Positions 1 through 13,400 of a stretch of 64,000 nt of DNA are shown here, piece by piece. Positions within the stretch are counted from its first letter, which is position 1. The number at the start of each line of letters is the position of its first letter. The translations under genes and the position numbers were made by a program. The notes below the pieces were generated by a model. It searched no databases and was not told the origin of the DNA. It worked only from the letters and a program-made list of their open reading frames with translations. Source of the stretch: Amphiura filiformis (taxonomy: Eukaryota; Echinodermata; Ophiuroidea; Amphilepidida; Amphiuridae). The DNA is taken from positions 78,060,713 through 78,124,712 of the forward strand of contig NC_092628.1 in NCBI RefSeq assembly GCF_039555335.1, given 5' to 3'.

Positions 1-150
1 ACACTAATTAGTGCCATATCTCATTAACTAAATACAGTTAGGTCTCAAAACTTTGTGAATATATAGAGTTTCATTCACTAATTTTTAAAGTTTATAATAA
101 CTCATTTTGCACAAAAATCGTCATACGACAGTATGTCAAAACAGCGACGA
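1..150. other. Unassigned left edge
   Basis: AT-rich sequence with no exon or repeat I recognise. Homology with the other tandem units starts only at about 151, where the other copies have the end of the MMP hinge-exon acceptor region. The hinge exon expected here is absent, so this stretch marks a breakpoint or replacement. Confidence 0.4.
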
Positions 151-776
151 GATGATTAAAAGTATTAGTTGCAAACTCAAGGGTATTTATTAATCATCAT
201 TTTTAGTTTTGTTAGTGGTTGACAGACCTGAAATTTTGGTATTTTAGGTCAAGTAATATGTTTGATTTCAAGTTATAGATGTTTAATCTTGAACTCAAGG
301 TCACAATAATCTGAATTAGAATTATATTTTGTGGAATCATACTCAAACACTCACTCCATAAACACCATGTATACGTTGCAGTCGAATTACGATGGATGCC
401 CAGAAAGGCATGCAATCTCCATGACAGTGCTATATCCTGCTATCGGAGCAACTTAAATTTTTGACAGCTATGCAAACTGGAAATTGACCTTTGAGATATA
501 GAGAACACCAAAAAAACATCAGCACCAATGAAAGTCGATTTTACGCAATACATGCTTGATATGCGCGAAAATGTCAAAAGTGACCTAATTTTTTTCTGGA
601 TTTAAGTAATTGAGCATAGCGTTTGAGTCCGAACTAGTAAATAAAACTAAGTAAAGTTTTTGTGTTAGCCAAGATGCCGCTGCATATATCATTGTTGGCA
701 TGATCTTTTTTATTTTATTTTTCTGAGAAGCAAAATTGCAATTGTATAATTTTCATTTTTACAATCTGTAATACTC

Positions 777-1308
777 ACGAAGCATGTCTTTCTGATATCA
801 AATAATTTTCATTTTTGAAAATCACAATATAATACAAATTTTATGACAAATTATAAAAATTTGATATTTTTCAAATTTTTGATATATAACAGTCCTCGAA
901 GTAAATTATATAAATCTAATGATATATTCTTAAAGTGTATGTAGCTGGGAGGAAAAGCCGACGGTCAATTGAAAATTTTGACCTTTCATATTGAAGATAT
1001 GGATTTTTTCCCAAAAGACCTAATTTTTTTTGGTGTTTTTGGAAAAAAAAATCCATATATTCAATACGAAAGGTCAAAATTTTCAATTGATCGTCGGCTT
1101 TTCATCCCACCTATATACACTTTAAGTATAAATCATCAGATTTATAAAGTTTACTTCGAGTACTGTTAAATATCAAAAATATCAATTTTAATGATTTGCC
1201 ATAAAATGTGTATTGCGAATTTCAAAAAATCAAAATTATTTGATATCAGAAGGACATTCTTCGTATTCAGAATGCAATTCGATATGTCTGATGTGCTCTA
1301 ATGTCCCA
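777..1308. repeat. Palindromic foldback element (left arm truncated)
   Basis: Two arms are reverse complements across a short centre near 1020-1040. For example, 'gccgacggtcaattgaaaat' at 958 is mirrored by 'attttcaattgatcgtcggc' near 1078. A fuller copy lies at 35887-36487 and is bounded by GTGGGACAT...ATGTCCCAC. The left end is shortened here. Non-coding; the short open frame over it is a by-product of the palindrome. Confidence 0.75.
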
Positions 1309-1990
1309 AAATAAATACTGTCCAAACGTCCATACCCCTTCCCTTAATCATAAATAACTACTTCACATTTTTGACTGGTTCTTTAATAAACCTATATGTA
1401 TATAGTAACCATTGCTTGGTAACGGAATAATGGCCGATATTAATAATGAATAACGCCGCTATGGCGACTTACTTTCTTCAATTAAGTCTGGTTGGGTGAC
1501 AATCAATTTACATATGCTATAATAGTATGTACAACAATAAAAATTCAAGAGTATTTACAACTTATTTGAAACAACATCTTATTGAAATTCCTTACATTAT
1601 ATAGTTTGATTCCTGGTGGGCACTCAACTTACATTTTGATAGGGGTAATTAATTAACTGATAATCCCTTTGTGCTCATATTCAGAACACCACTTCCATAA
1701 ATCATGATTTCGTTCTTTCCTAAGTTTTATATCACAGTTTTTCAACTAATTTCAACCAATGAGGTCTTGAATCAGAGCTAAAGGGTACAACAGGTACTGG
1801 TTGCCTGTTTTAGAATATACAGTGGTGGACATAACTGGTACCTTAGTTCTTTTGCGGTCTGTATTATACAGCGATTTAAGAATCTTGCATCCAATACCTT
1901 TGTCCATATCCATAACCTTGCTGTCCAGGGGACAATAATTATATTGGTTTAGCTATGAGTTTTAAAAATATTGTGCTCGAATTCGTCAAA

Positions 1991-1996
1991 TTTATT
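1991..1996 (-). promoter_or_regulatory. Candidate poly(A) signal, hemopexin cassette 1
   Basis: AATAAA on the minus strand, about 300 bases downstream of the cassette 1 stop codon. The hexamer sits at the equivalent place in all three units (22990 and 37557). Position and conservation are the only evidence. Confidence 0.3.
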
Positions 1997-2291
1997 ACAT
2001 CAGTATTGGTCTCCGATAAGTCTGAATTCTCTATTGAATTGTTTGCAGTAAAGTTGGCATTTTACGTACATCAAACTTCGTCATCAGGATATTTACACGA
2101 GGTTTCAATGGATGCGTACAAATGACCTTACACACATCATCCATCCTCAGTTTCATACAGTCATAAAGAATAATGTATATTTACAACAAAATGACGATGG
2201 AGTAGTCATGGGATGATCTCTCTGCGATAAGCACATGTAGAAATATTAACCTTCTATCAAACCTGTATTATTGTTTTTTCAAAATGGTAAA

Positions 2292-2398
2292 TCAGTGACA
2301 ATCTAAGAAAGCAAACATTCTGGGATATCCCTGGGCTACATTTCGTTCTTCATCATTATACTGCCAATACCGTTGACCACTGATCAAATATCGATGAC
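2292..2398 (-). CDS. Hemopexin cassette 1, last exon (blade 4 end)
   Basis: Acceptor 'tatatag' then GHRYLISGQRYW; ends FLDCH-stop. The Cys is the partner of the hinge-exon Cys in the hemopexin fold. Same 107-base length as the other copies. Confidence 0.8.
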
Positions 2399-3037
2399 CT
2401 ATATAGGAAAACAAAATAGAGATTGAAACTTTACTGGTATAATAATAATATTTGCGACATACATTATGGTTTCTGATCTTTTGTAAATAAGAAAAAGGTA
2501 TCCGTCAATAAGAAAAGGGTATCCAGCATTCGAGCTCATACCGGTTCAAACCCGGAACAATTCGCCGTCGAAGTGATGTAATAATCGGATTAACTACCAT
2601 AGCAATAGGGTAAAACAAGTTTTGAATATGCCGCAATTCACTAGTACGTTCACGCGGTACCTCTGCATTGAACCATATCAAGCTGATCACTCGCACCTAT
2701 AAGATTAGTATATTTGAAAGGAGCGGTATTGTATTCAATCTTTTATTGTAGCCATACACTGGTGATGAGTACAACCTGCTTGTAGTGCAGCGCGATACAT
2801 TCAAAAATTGTTTTATTCTATTGCCATGGTAGTTAATCCGATTATTACGTCACTTCGACAGCGAATAATGGTTTTGTTTGACGTTCAGCAACGTCGTTGC
2901 TGCTGCTGTTGTTGTTGTTGTTTTGTTTTAGGGCATTTGTTGCTGAAGCGCGATTTCGCGAAGCACACGAAAATCGTCAAACTATATTGTCGGGCTCCAC
3001 TATTGCCAAACAAATTTATCACAACAGTAGTTTGGAC

Positions 3038-3082
<45 letters not shown>

Positions 3083-6000
3083 TATCATCATCAGTCGTCC
3101 GCGGACACTATGGGGAGGGGGCAAGGGAGTCTCTCATTCTATCCCTCACTTTCTATCGTCCACTTACCATGATTATCGGAGTAAGCCCCGCCTATAGGAC
3201 TAGGAAACCCGTTAAACTCTTCGCTCGCCGGTATGCTGTCTTTTGTGAGTAGCCTATTTCTCTCTGTATCATATTTCCAAAGTTGATCATCTGTTAACGG
3301 AAAAAATATGTAGACATAAGATGAGCCCAAAATATTAAAAATGATATTTCAGAATTGAGTCCAGAGTCTGCTCGCGAACTTCTCAACTTTTGGAACTTTT
3401 TGAAGACTCATATGTGAATCTGATGAGTAATCATTGACATGATCGAAACTTACCTTTAAAGAAGTAAGCGATACCCTTTTGATGGTCATGATAAGCTGCG
3501 TCTATATCTCTTGGGATTCCGAATACTTTGGATAGCCTCATGGGATATTGACCAGGTCTACCAGCCTTCTGTCTCTTGTTAAATACCCACATATTTCTAC
3601 CTGTAAATAAAAAATGAGTAACTAGTTAGCCAACCTAAAGTGTTGCAATTAAACTAGACAACATAGGCCTATAAACAGCTAAACTAAATATCGGCTGCCG
3701 CACAAGCCAACTGAAAACATAAGGGAATGTGCCGGCGTGGCACTCTAACCCGCGACCTAATCGCTTTTCCGCTTCTAGTCGGACGCCTTATCCATTACGA
3801 GCCGCCATACGTAATTAATCCCTGGAATTAGCCCACTTAGACACTAGCGTTAGCTCTTTTAACATCTTTTCAACAAGCCATGGATGTTTTGGACGTCTGT
3901 ATGTGTACTGGCCACTGTTTTGAATATCAAACATGGCCCCCTCGAGACAGTTGCGTTCTTAAATATGGCTTTCCCCCTTTCGGAGAAAGGTGTACGTCAA
4001 AGTTGTCCTCTTTCCATACTATTATTTATATTATCTGTCAAAGTTCTGGTGTGTATTAAAAATAACACATTTATAATGTTTGTAGTTCTATTTAAAATTA
4101 ATAAAAAAAGTATAACAGTATAATTATTTTCAAATTAGATAAACATTGAAGATATTCTGAACACTGATGCACGAGCTCAGATGAAAGACAAACTACTACA
4201 CATACTTCGCGGGCTACTTCTGATGACGTACCTCTGATGAAAACAGCTGATCCATTTTTGTATGTAAATGCTGCGTCAATTGATATTGGACCGTTTTTAA
4301 AGTATCTCCTGATAGGGAAACCGTGCAATGGTGTCAATAGTCTCTGGTTAACATGCTCTCCTTGATACCGCCATAAATGCTCACCCTGCATAAAAAAGCA
4401 GAAATAATTATTGTAAAAGTTGCGTTTACAAAAAAAAATTGTAATTCTTAAACGGTATAATTCTAACCTCTCATAATCTTTCTTGATACTGTCCGTGGTG
4501 TCAGATTGATTGCGAAGTACGTGGTAAGGTTTTCGACTTGATCGTCATTTGACGATTTCTAAAATGTCATCGACGTATCGTTTCCAAAGTCTAACGGGGT
4601 GTGACGTTAACGTTGCTCCACAAACCTCCATAATTATACAAATTCGCGTTAACCGAGGACACCTGACTCGGCAATACTAACTCTTTCTTTGTTGATTTTC
4701 AGCCCGAAACCGAAAGTACGTGGTGACAATATCATCTGTCGAGAGCAAAGTACCTTTGTTCAGAGTCTTATCTTGTTGTAATAATTATTGAACGTTAAAT
4801 ATACATTAACCGATTAACAGATCATCGTGTACCTGTTGAGAAAAAATAGAGACGACGTCTTGCAAGTTCATGATCTCTCCTTCTATATCACGTCTATATT
4901 ATAACGACTTCTGCTGGTATATGGTCTCCGGTAACTGCTTCAAGTTTGAACATTATATGGTCCGTTCATCACATCAATGGAGACAAAATGCCCGCTAAGG
5001 CCCTAGCAAATTGACTACCAATTGTTCATGTGAAATCTACAATTGATCTCACTTCATTACCTGATCTGCGTATTTTTGGTCAGTGTGCCATAACTTATAT
5101 AATATTTCCGCCGCATGGATCAGAAGGTCCGGGAGAAGGTCAAACTGATAATCATTTGTCAATCTTATTCCTTTTACAGTGAGTATACTATAAACTTGTA
5201 TTTTTCTGTAGCGTTGGGTGCTAGGATCAGAAGAATTTTCTTTAGGTGTGTATTCATAAAGAAACAGAGACCGGTAGGATGTGAATCATTCAATTTTAAT
5301 TTCTTGAATAGCACGTTTTTCCTCTGCCGTATTTATCTAGTCAGGCAAACATGTGAAGAATTCGAATGTTCATTGAAATTTATTCCGGCCACCATGCTAT
5401 GAGAGCCTTGATAACATCTCGCTTCGTTTTATTGAAATTCCCGTTTTACTCAACTTTCTGACAAATATCTTCAGTGCTACGCGTAACAAGTACCACTAGG
5501 AGACGAAAATCTGTGATCGGAAGAAAAATTCATGATGGCTGTAATCAATTATTTCATTGATTTTTCAACCGGTAACAGAATTTCACTGAAAAACATGATG
5601 CAGTCATGGTCCATGGCAAAGGCGATTCGACCTTTGTGGCATTAAACCCAGTTAACAGGAAATTAATCCAGTAAATCGATTCAGTAAAGCAAATAAGCTC
5701 ATGCATTCGATCACTAACGGCAACAAGCTTCGGTCGATTACCCCAGCTGCAGCGTGTGTAAACTCTAATTTGCATAGAGGCTGTACGTGAAATTATTGAT
5801 TGGCTCCAAACAAAGGATTTGAACCGGTGCACGTAATCATGGCGCAGTGCAGTCCATTCAATCAAATGTTGTCATCAACCTATTTGATCGCAGTGCATTG
5901 TTATGTGTGTGAGACGAACTGTCGCGGTTGATTGCAATCAAACAAACAATGTCTTATGTATTACTTTGTTCCGTGATGAAAATCGTGATGTTTTATTCAA

Positions 6001-6188
6001 TCACTCTTGAAAAATGTATTTCTTTGTAGGCCTATTACTTTGTTTTGTGATGAAAATCGTGATGTTTTATTTCATCACGCTCTAAACAATAATTATAATT
6101 ACATGCATTTCAAGAAAAAAATCTTATTAAAACGGTAGGCCCTATGTTGTTTAGAAAAAATGTAGAAAGTGATGATGATGATGATGTC

Positions 6189-6249
<61 letters not shown>

Positions 6250-9200
6250 TCTCCAAAAGTATCCCGGTTTGTTTTTCTTGCCCTAAATCGTGCGTATCTA
6301 TTAATAAGGCACTTCAATAATCAATAATCAGTCCCGTGACGGCCTCCACTAACTAGCTACTAACTTGGGTTTATGGGCGCTGATATTTCATGTTCACTGT
6401 CACTTATTTATCAGAAAAGTGCGACCATTTGTCAATCACCTACAGTACCCAATTTCGGCATACTATATAAGAAACTCATCATGATGATTGCCAGAGAATA
6501 GTTAAAATGTAGCTTGTACCGTTTTTTTGTGGCATCCTTCAGAAGTGAGCGGTCCGATACCAATATTTTCGGTCAAATCTCCATTCAATTAACACGGGGA
6601 GTTGGCTAGCTATGCCTTGCCCTCACTCATATTTTACAAAAGTGCGACTATTTCTGAACATCTAACCTAGCTGTAATTTTAGGTCATGTTAGAGAAATAT
6701 ATTTGCTAGAAGTTTGGAGAATAGCTAACATATTGGCTGGTTATTTTTCACACAGTGATGTTAACTAGCCAAGTGCCCATTCTTCCAACATAGATCATTT
6801 GTAGGGGTCACGCGTCAATGGTGAGAGCACTGTGTATTGTGTATAGGAAAACGGACAGTAACTGCAGTATGATAATGTATGTTATTTTCACGGTTGGTCG
6901 CAAAGTAGAGTTTCCTCCTCTCCTTGAAACATTGCATCGGTTACAAATTCAAAAACGGATTGCTAATAAAGCTTGACATGATGAAATCCCTGAATATATT
7001 TCTAATTTGCTTGCATACTACGTTCCTAACCGCAATCTTCAAATGACTCTTCGCGAAAGTGCAGAAGGGTACCAAGAAGTATCTTATCTCGAGAGCTCAA
7101 CAAGGTATTGTGTATTCCAGAACAATACTACCTTTGTACCTAAACCACCTATCATGTAAGTGGGATATCCCCTTTACTTGTTTTAGAAATTATCTTGTCT
7201 TGCTGACAACAACATCCCATGCAAGAAGGAGTGTCCCTTGATTATAATGATTATACTGATCTAATAACATGATTGCAATATCAATTGGTAGTTGATTATA
7301 TAAACTGGAAGGCCACAAACAGATCTGGACAGATCTGTGATGAAATAAAGTGAGATGTGATCTATGAATTTATATAGCGTGTTAAGTTTGAACACGCGGT
7401 ATCAGACAAAAAGAGTTATAGGGAAGGCGCTATACATTCGGTCACTGCACGGAGGTGACTTTGGATTGCACCAAAAGTGCACAGTCATCCCGATTGAGGG
7501 GTTTAATTTGGTCTTCGTCGTCAAGCTGAGAACTGATTCAACAAGCTTTCCAAATTGGTCAGAAAATTAAACGTTTTGTAATTATTTGTGACCTCTACTC
7601 GTAATTTACTCTCAAAATACTGATAAACCAAGGTTATTGGGAAGCAACTTATAATCTCATGGTCCCCAAACATTGAAATTCATTTTGCAGCAAGAGTTGA
7701 TGATTCCCCCTCAATTTCAAGTTGCTCCTGCAGCAAAACGAAATATATGGAGTACTATAAGTTCAAAATTTCAGGTTTTTCACATCTCATCAATATCTAT
7801 CACCACACAAAATAAATGAAGAGGTGGTATGGTGCACCTTTGAGGTTTTGACATGGACTGGCCCAAACAACTTCAAAATTCACCAAGTTTGCCATAAATA
7901 ATGTAACAAAATTATCTCTACATCTATAATATGGCACGCGAGACAAGACAAAAAACGGCGAGACTTAAAAAATGACGTCCAGTTTAAAAAATGACGCCGA
8001 GAATAAAAAATTAACGTCGAGAATGAAATGATATAACGTCGAGAATGAAATAATAACGTCGAGTTGTAAAATACAACGTTGAGTTCAAAACGATGACGTT
8101 GAGATTGTAAAACCAACGCCGAGTTTGTAACGAGTTTTTTCGCGTCCAGAATTTTTTCGCGTCCAGATTTTTTCGCGCCGAGAAGCGCCCTCTATAGTCT
8201 TTCTGTATATATTATATCTCAATACTAGTAATTATTATAAACCATGCAATTTATTGATTATTTACTAATATTATTCATATTTGAAAGAAACAACAATGAT
8301 AAAGATAGCACTTGAGCTGTGATTATTGGCAGTATATTGTTCATGTTTCATTGTAGGTAATTGCTATGCGTGTTTGTTAAAGTCCATGATAGTGATAGTG
8401 TCTCATTATCTATGGTTGAATCCAGCATGGTCTTGACTTGGTGGAGGTCAGTGCAGAACTGCCTAGCACATGAAAAAGCACATAGTATGGGGTGGGTTAC
8501 GATGGTTATCAGGTCAAATTGCAAGGATAGGACAGGAAATGGGCAAGGTCAGTGATGTAATGTTAGGTATGGGTAGCAGGTAGGGTCAAAATGGGTTAAC
8601 AAAGACACATTGGGTATGCAGGCAACATATAAAGACAAAACATGAAATTTATACCTGTTACAATAATTTGAGTGATAATTCATGTTTGACCTATTGGCTC
8701 TGGGGAGTGTACAGGGTGTCCCAGAACAATAAAAAAAACTGGACCTAAGTTGAGAAATAGGCATCAGAATCCAAATATTTAAAAAACAGCGTATAGCCCA
8801 ATATAATACGATGATTTTACTTGAATCGGTTGAATGATTGCGAATAAATTAGCGATTACATAACGCATGAATTAATCACTTCATTTCAAGTTTGAAAGAA
8901 AGTTCATTCAGAATCAGAATCAGCATTTTATAGACAATCACCCAAACAAAGCAGGTATAAGTACACTGAAAAAATATAGGGGTGTAAAATGACACTTTTC
9001 ACGTGTATATTTTTTTTTGACACACTTAGCTACTGAAAATGACACCATGAAATGCTGAAATTGAGTACCGCATAAGATTGGAGGTGTTATTTGACACCTT
9101 TAAAGTGTTTTGATAATAGTACCAACATGCATTGACACCAGTGTGTTGTTAATTGACACGCCAGCAGTGTATTCAAGGGTGTCATTTGACACTCCGAATT

Positions 9201-10333
9201 ACTCCAGTAGTAGAACATGTCAATTACACTCCAAGGGAGTATGTCACTACACCCCAAGGGAGTGTGCTTCTACTACATACTCTTCTTCAGTGTCAACAAG
9301 CTTGACACCTTTGGAGTGTTAATTTGAGCTTGCCGTGCTGTGCGCATGCGTATTTTGATTTTATAGCACTGATCGTCTGCGCAGCGAAGTGGTCGTGTGA
9401 AATCGAGAGTTCCGTCTAAAATGTGAGTATTATCATTAATTTCATGTTTTTGGTAAAAAAAAAAAAGTACAATGACAAATATGGATATTATAGATTATAC
9501 AGTATTCGTATAAATTCATGAAAACGTGTAAACTACGGCGTTATAGTATACTTTTAGTCCCCATCAATTGCATGTATGCCCAGTAAGCTTATTCCATGAT
9601 GCACTTATGGTCCATGGCAAGCCCGATTCGACCTTTGTGGCATTAAACCCAGTTAACAGGAAATTAATCCAGTAAATCGATTCAATAAAGCAAATAAGCT
9701 CATGCATTCGATCACTAACGGCAACCAGCTTCGGTCGATTACCCCAGCTGCAGCGTGTGTAAACTCTAATTTGCATAGAGGCTGTACGTGAAATTATTGA
9801 TTGGCTCCAAACAAAGGATTTGAACCGGTGCACGTAATCATGGCGCAGTGCAGTCCATTCAATCAAATGTTGTCATCAACCTATTTGATCGCAGTGCATT
9901 GTTATGTGTGTGAGACGAACTGTCGCGGTTGATTGCAATCAAACAAACGATGTCTTATGTATTACTTTGTTCCGTGATGAAAATCGTGATGTTTTATTTA
10001 ATCACTCTCGAAAAATGTATTTCTTTTGTAGGCCTATTACTTTGTTTTGTGATGAAAATCGTGATGTTTTATTTCATCACGTTTTAAAACAAACGATTTC
10101 TTATGTATTACTTTGTTTCGTGATGAAAACCGTGATGTTTTATTTCATCATCACGCTCTAAAACAAACGATTTCTTATGCATTATATTTGTTTTGTGATG
10201 AAAATCGTGATGTTTTATTTCATCACGCTCTAAACAATAATTATAGTTACATGCATTTCAAGAAAAAAATCTTATTAAAACGGTAGGCCCTATGTTGTTT
10301 AGAAAAAATGTAGAAAGTGATGATGATGATGTC

Positions 10334-10400
<67 letters not shown>

Positions 10401-13400
10401 TCTCCAAAAGTGTCCCGGTTTTTTTTTCTTGCCCTAAATCGTGCGTATCTATTAATAAGGCACTTCAATAATCAATAATCAGTCCCGTGACGGCCTCCAC
10501 TAACTAGCTACTAACTTGGGTTATGGGCCCTGATTTTCATGTTCACTGTCACTTACTCATCAGCGAAGTACGACCCTTTGTCAATTACCTACAGTACCAA
10601 ATTTCGGCATACTATTTAAAAAACTCATCATGATGATCGAACAGAGAGTACTTTAAATGTAGCTTGTACCGTTTTCGTGTGGCATTCTTCAGAAGTGAGC
10701 GGTCCGTTTACCAAAATTTTCGGTCAAATCTCCATTCAATTAACACGGGATTTGGCTAGCTATGCCTTGCCCTCACTCACTGTTTTACCAAAGTACGAAT
10801 ATTTCTGAACATCTAACCTAGCTGTAATTTTAGGTCATGTTAGAAAAATATATTTGCTAAAAGTTTTTGAGAGTACTTTTAATATTGGCCGGTTATTTTT
10901 CACACATTGACGTTAACTAGGCAAATGCCTATCCTTTTAACGTGGCACGATTTGTAGAGGTCACAGCTCAATGGTGAGAGCACTGTGTATTGTGTATAGG
11001 AAAACGGACAGTAACTGCAGTATGCTACATGTAATGTTCATGTAGGCATACGACTCTTGAGTCACGACGGTCCATGTAGCAACAGTAGCATGCAGTCTGT
11101 TATTGTCTAATCACTCTGTTCTTGTCTGATTTTTTTCAGCATCATACAGTTGAGTGTGGTATCTACAACCCTACAGTATACCTGACAATGTGTGATTTCA
11201 CATATCAACCAACGTGACACTTTTACTTGGTCTCTCAACCCTTGGAAAGCGTCATTTTGACACCTTTCAAAATGGGTCCTGAGACGAGACCCCAGTGGTG
11301 TCAATTTAAAATGACACCTTTAGTTGGTCTCCCAACCCTTGGAAGGGGTCATTTTGACACCTTTCAAAATGGGTCCTGAGACGAGACCCCAATGGTGTCA
11401 ATTTAAATTGACACCCTAAAGGTGTCAATCATGACACCATTAAGGTGTCAAGATTACACCACATACTTGTCAAAATGACACTCTTAAGGTGTCAAGATTA
11501 CACCACATACTTGTCAAAATGACACCATAGCATGCTCATGTGGGGACCCATATGCGACACCTCTAGTGGTGTAAAATGACACCTTTATTTTTTTCAGTGT
11601 AGCTATAAGTCAAACTAGACATTAAATGAAAATACATGATCGAACATAGAGAATACAACATATTATTATGAACATGAGAAATTAACTATCATTACTTAAC
11701 ATGTTTAAAGAACGTTTTTAAGCAGAATGAATGAAATTAGCAAGAGCAGTGATGGCATCATTCTCATTATCGCTCATAATGAATATAAACTTATTATATT
11801 ATCATTAAGGTTGCCAATATCAAAAATTCAAACAAAGTACATGCCAATGGGCTTTATATTTTAGTAAAATCCTTTTCGTTCTTTAAATAATCAAAGTTTT
11901 CCCGGACAAAATGTTACTTTAAATATTGTCCTGAATAATGAATGCAAAAGTTTTAAACAAAACATTGCACAGTATCAACTATACACTGTAAATTGGCTAG
12001 AACACATTGAACACGTCAGTCCCCCTAAAAATCATAATAGAAGAAACAAAGTACCTAATAATTCCCATGTGCATCTTCCTTTTTAGCACCTTTTTTGGGC
12101 CCAAATGGGTAAAATTACACAATTGTACGCGCTTCGTGCGCGATGACCCATCAAATAGCAAAACGCACGTTCATCTAGGGCTAAAATAGTCCAAAATTGA
12201 AATATTTTCGTGCGCACAAAAAGTCCCATCAGCGAAACCGGAATGCTCGTCCCCTCCTAGCCCCCCTAAATGTTAATGCTTCCACCGCGACTGCTTAAAG
12301 CAGGATTAACATAACACCGTTGGATTATGAGAGGACTAACTTTAATGAGATACACAATCTTTATAAGGAAGGGGTGAGCAGTATGAAAAAGCGGTGGGGG
12401 GGGCACTTCAATAAGAAATGTATATAGGTGTAGGGCTGACACTTTCACAGTAAGGGGCATTTGGTGAGACCAAAATATAAAAATATGGGGTCATTGGGTG
12501 AGAGCATACATATTGGCATTTGGTGAGATCAAAATGTACAAAATATGGGGTCATTGGGTGACAGACGGACCGTTTGGATCTAAATTAGTCGGGGCATTGG
12601 TTAAGAATGACCTTTTTCAAAATAAGGTCTTCGGACGAGACCCTCGAAAATTGAATTTCTAGTTCTAAATGGCTTCAAATGGCTTTGTTATTTCAAAATA
12701 AGTAACAAAATCAGTGATAGATGACTCGTTGCTGTTCAAATGGATATACATGTATAAGGGTCTTTGGGTGACAGATCAAAAGGAAAAAATAAGGAGTATT
12801 TGTGTGACAGAGCATGGGGTCTTTGGGTGACTGCGGTGCTGAAAAGGGGAGTCTTAATGGCCCTACATACGCGTCACTTCCCCCCGGAAATTGCATTGAT
12901 GCGGGCATTATATCATGATTATAGTAGGCCCTAATCGCTCATTTCTTCACAAACAGTCAACCGAATCAAATATAATTTGCGTACATAATAATATTATAAT
13001 AATATGATGCACAATACAATGAGCTAAACGCCGCTTTTTACATTTTTTCCGATGCCTATTTCTTGACTTATGTCCAAATTCATTCACCAGGGTATTTCTG
13101 GTACACCTTGTATATCATGTTATGCTGGTTAGTTAAATTTCACACGACATAAGAGTCATTCCATTGAACTGACTATGGCAAGTGTAACTAGAAAGGTCGT
13201 AACTTAATTACACAAATGCTCTTCTACCATATTCTTCCTAGTTGTTCCACGGAATTAACCTCGGAATCAATGTCTGTCCTCTGAATCTCACTCATAAGAT
13301 TTGCCACACTCACCATATTCTTTTATTTCCGCCATTACAGATATTGAAAATGACTAGCTATTTGGACCATGTCAACATGGCCAATCAAAAACTATAGAGG

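Larger units (their letters stand above)
151..2291. repeat. Spacer of a fourth, partial tandem unit (copy 0)
   Basis: This stretch matches the spacers that follow the hinge exon in the other units (from 18417, 32743 and 52308) and that run up to the MMP stop codon. The same GATGATTAAAAG-like start, the 'cactcactcca' block near 350-420 and the 'ccattgcttggtaacgg' block near 1405 all recur. It contains a palindromic foldback (777-1308) and the 3' flank of hemopexin cassette 1. No gene is visible. It shows the tandem array once extended further left. Confidence 0.7.
5227..7176. repeat. Repeat-rich block present in copy 1, absent from copy 2
   Basis: Copy 2 jumps directly from 'gcgttgggtgct' to 'tgttttagaaattatc' (near 26242), so this 1.95-kb block was inserted in copy 1 or deleted from copy 2. 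Its 5590-6880 part is a close repeat of 9596-11000. No coding exon recognised. Confidence 0.65.
8964..11599. mobile_element. Nested 2.6-kb CACTG...CAGTG element with GACACC word arms
   Basis: Begins CACTGAAAAAATATAGG and ends with the reverse complement pattern ...TTTTTTTCAGTG, flanked by TA on both sides. About 350-450 bases at each end are packed with palindromic words such as 'ggtgtcattttgacacc'. The centre carries the dispersed repeat 9596-11000. No transposase gene is seen, so it is non-autonomous. Termini and target resemble the element at 31381-32684. Confidence 0.8.

Noticed and set aside
2885..3197. Poly-His, poly-Met and poly-Ile open frames (also 23814-24221 and 38476-38955)
   Set aside because: They are translations of the (CAT)n microsatellite in hemopexin intron 9; both strands and several frames are open only because of the triplet repeat.
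5115..5402. 95-residue plus-strand frame with Cys and Phe
   Set aside because: Crosses the breakpoint between shared sequence and the copy 1-specific block, with no domain and no splice sites.
5554..5865. Open frame beginning MIEWTALRHDYVHRF (also 9564-9866)
   Set aside because: It is part of a dispersed repeat or MITE core that also occurs at 49480 and 57780 without a conserved frame.
7364..7570. 68-residue open frame shared by copies 1 and 2 (also 26430-26636)
   Set aside because: Shared only because the whole region is duplicated; the differences change the residue each time, and no domain, signal peptide or splice context supports it.
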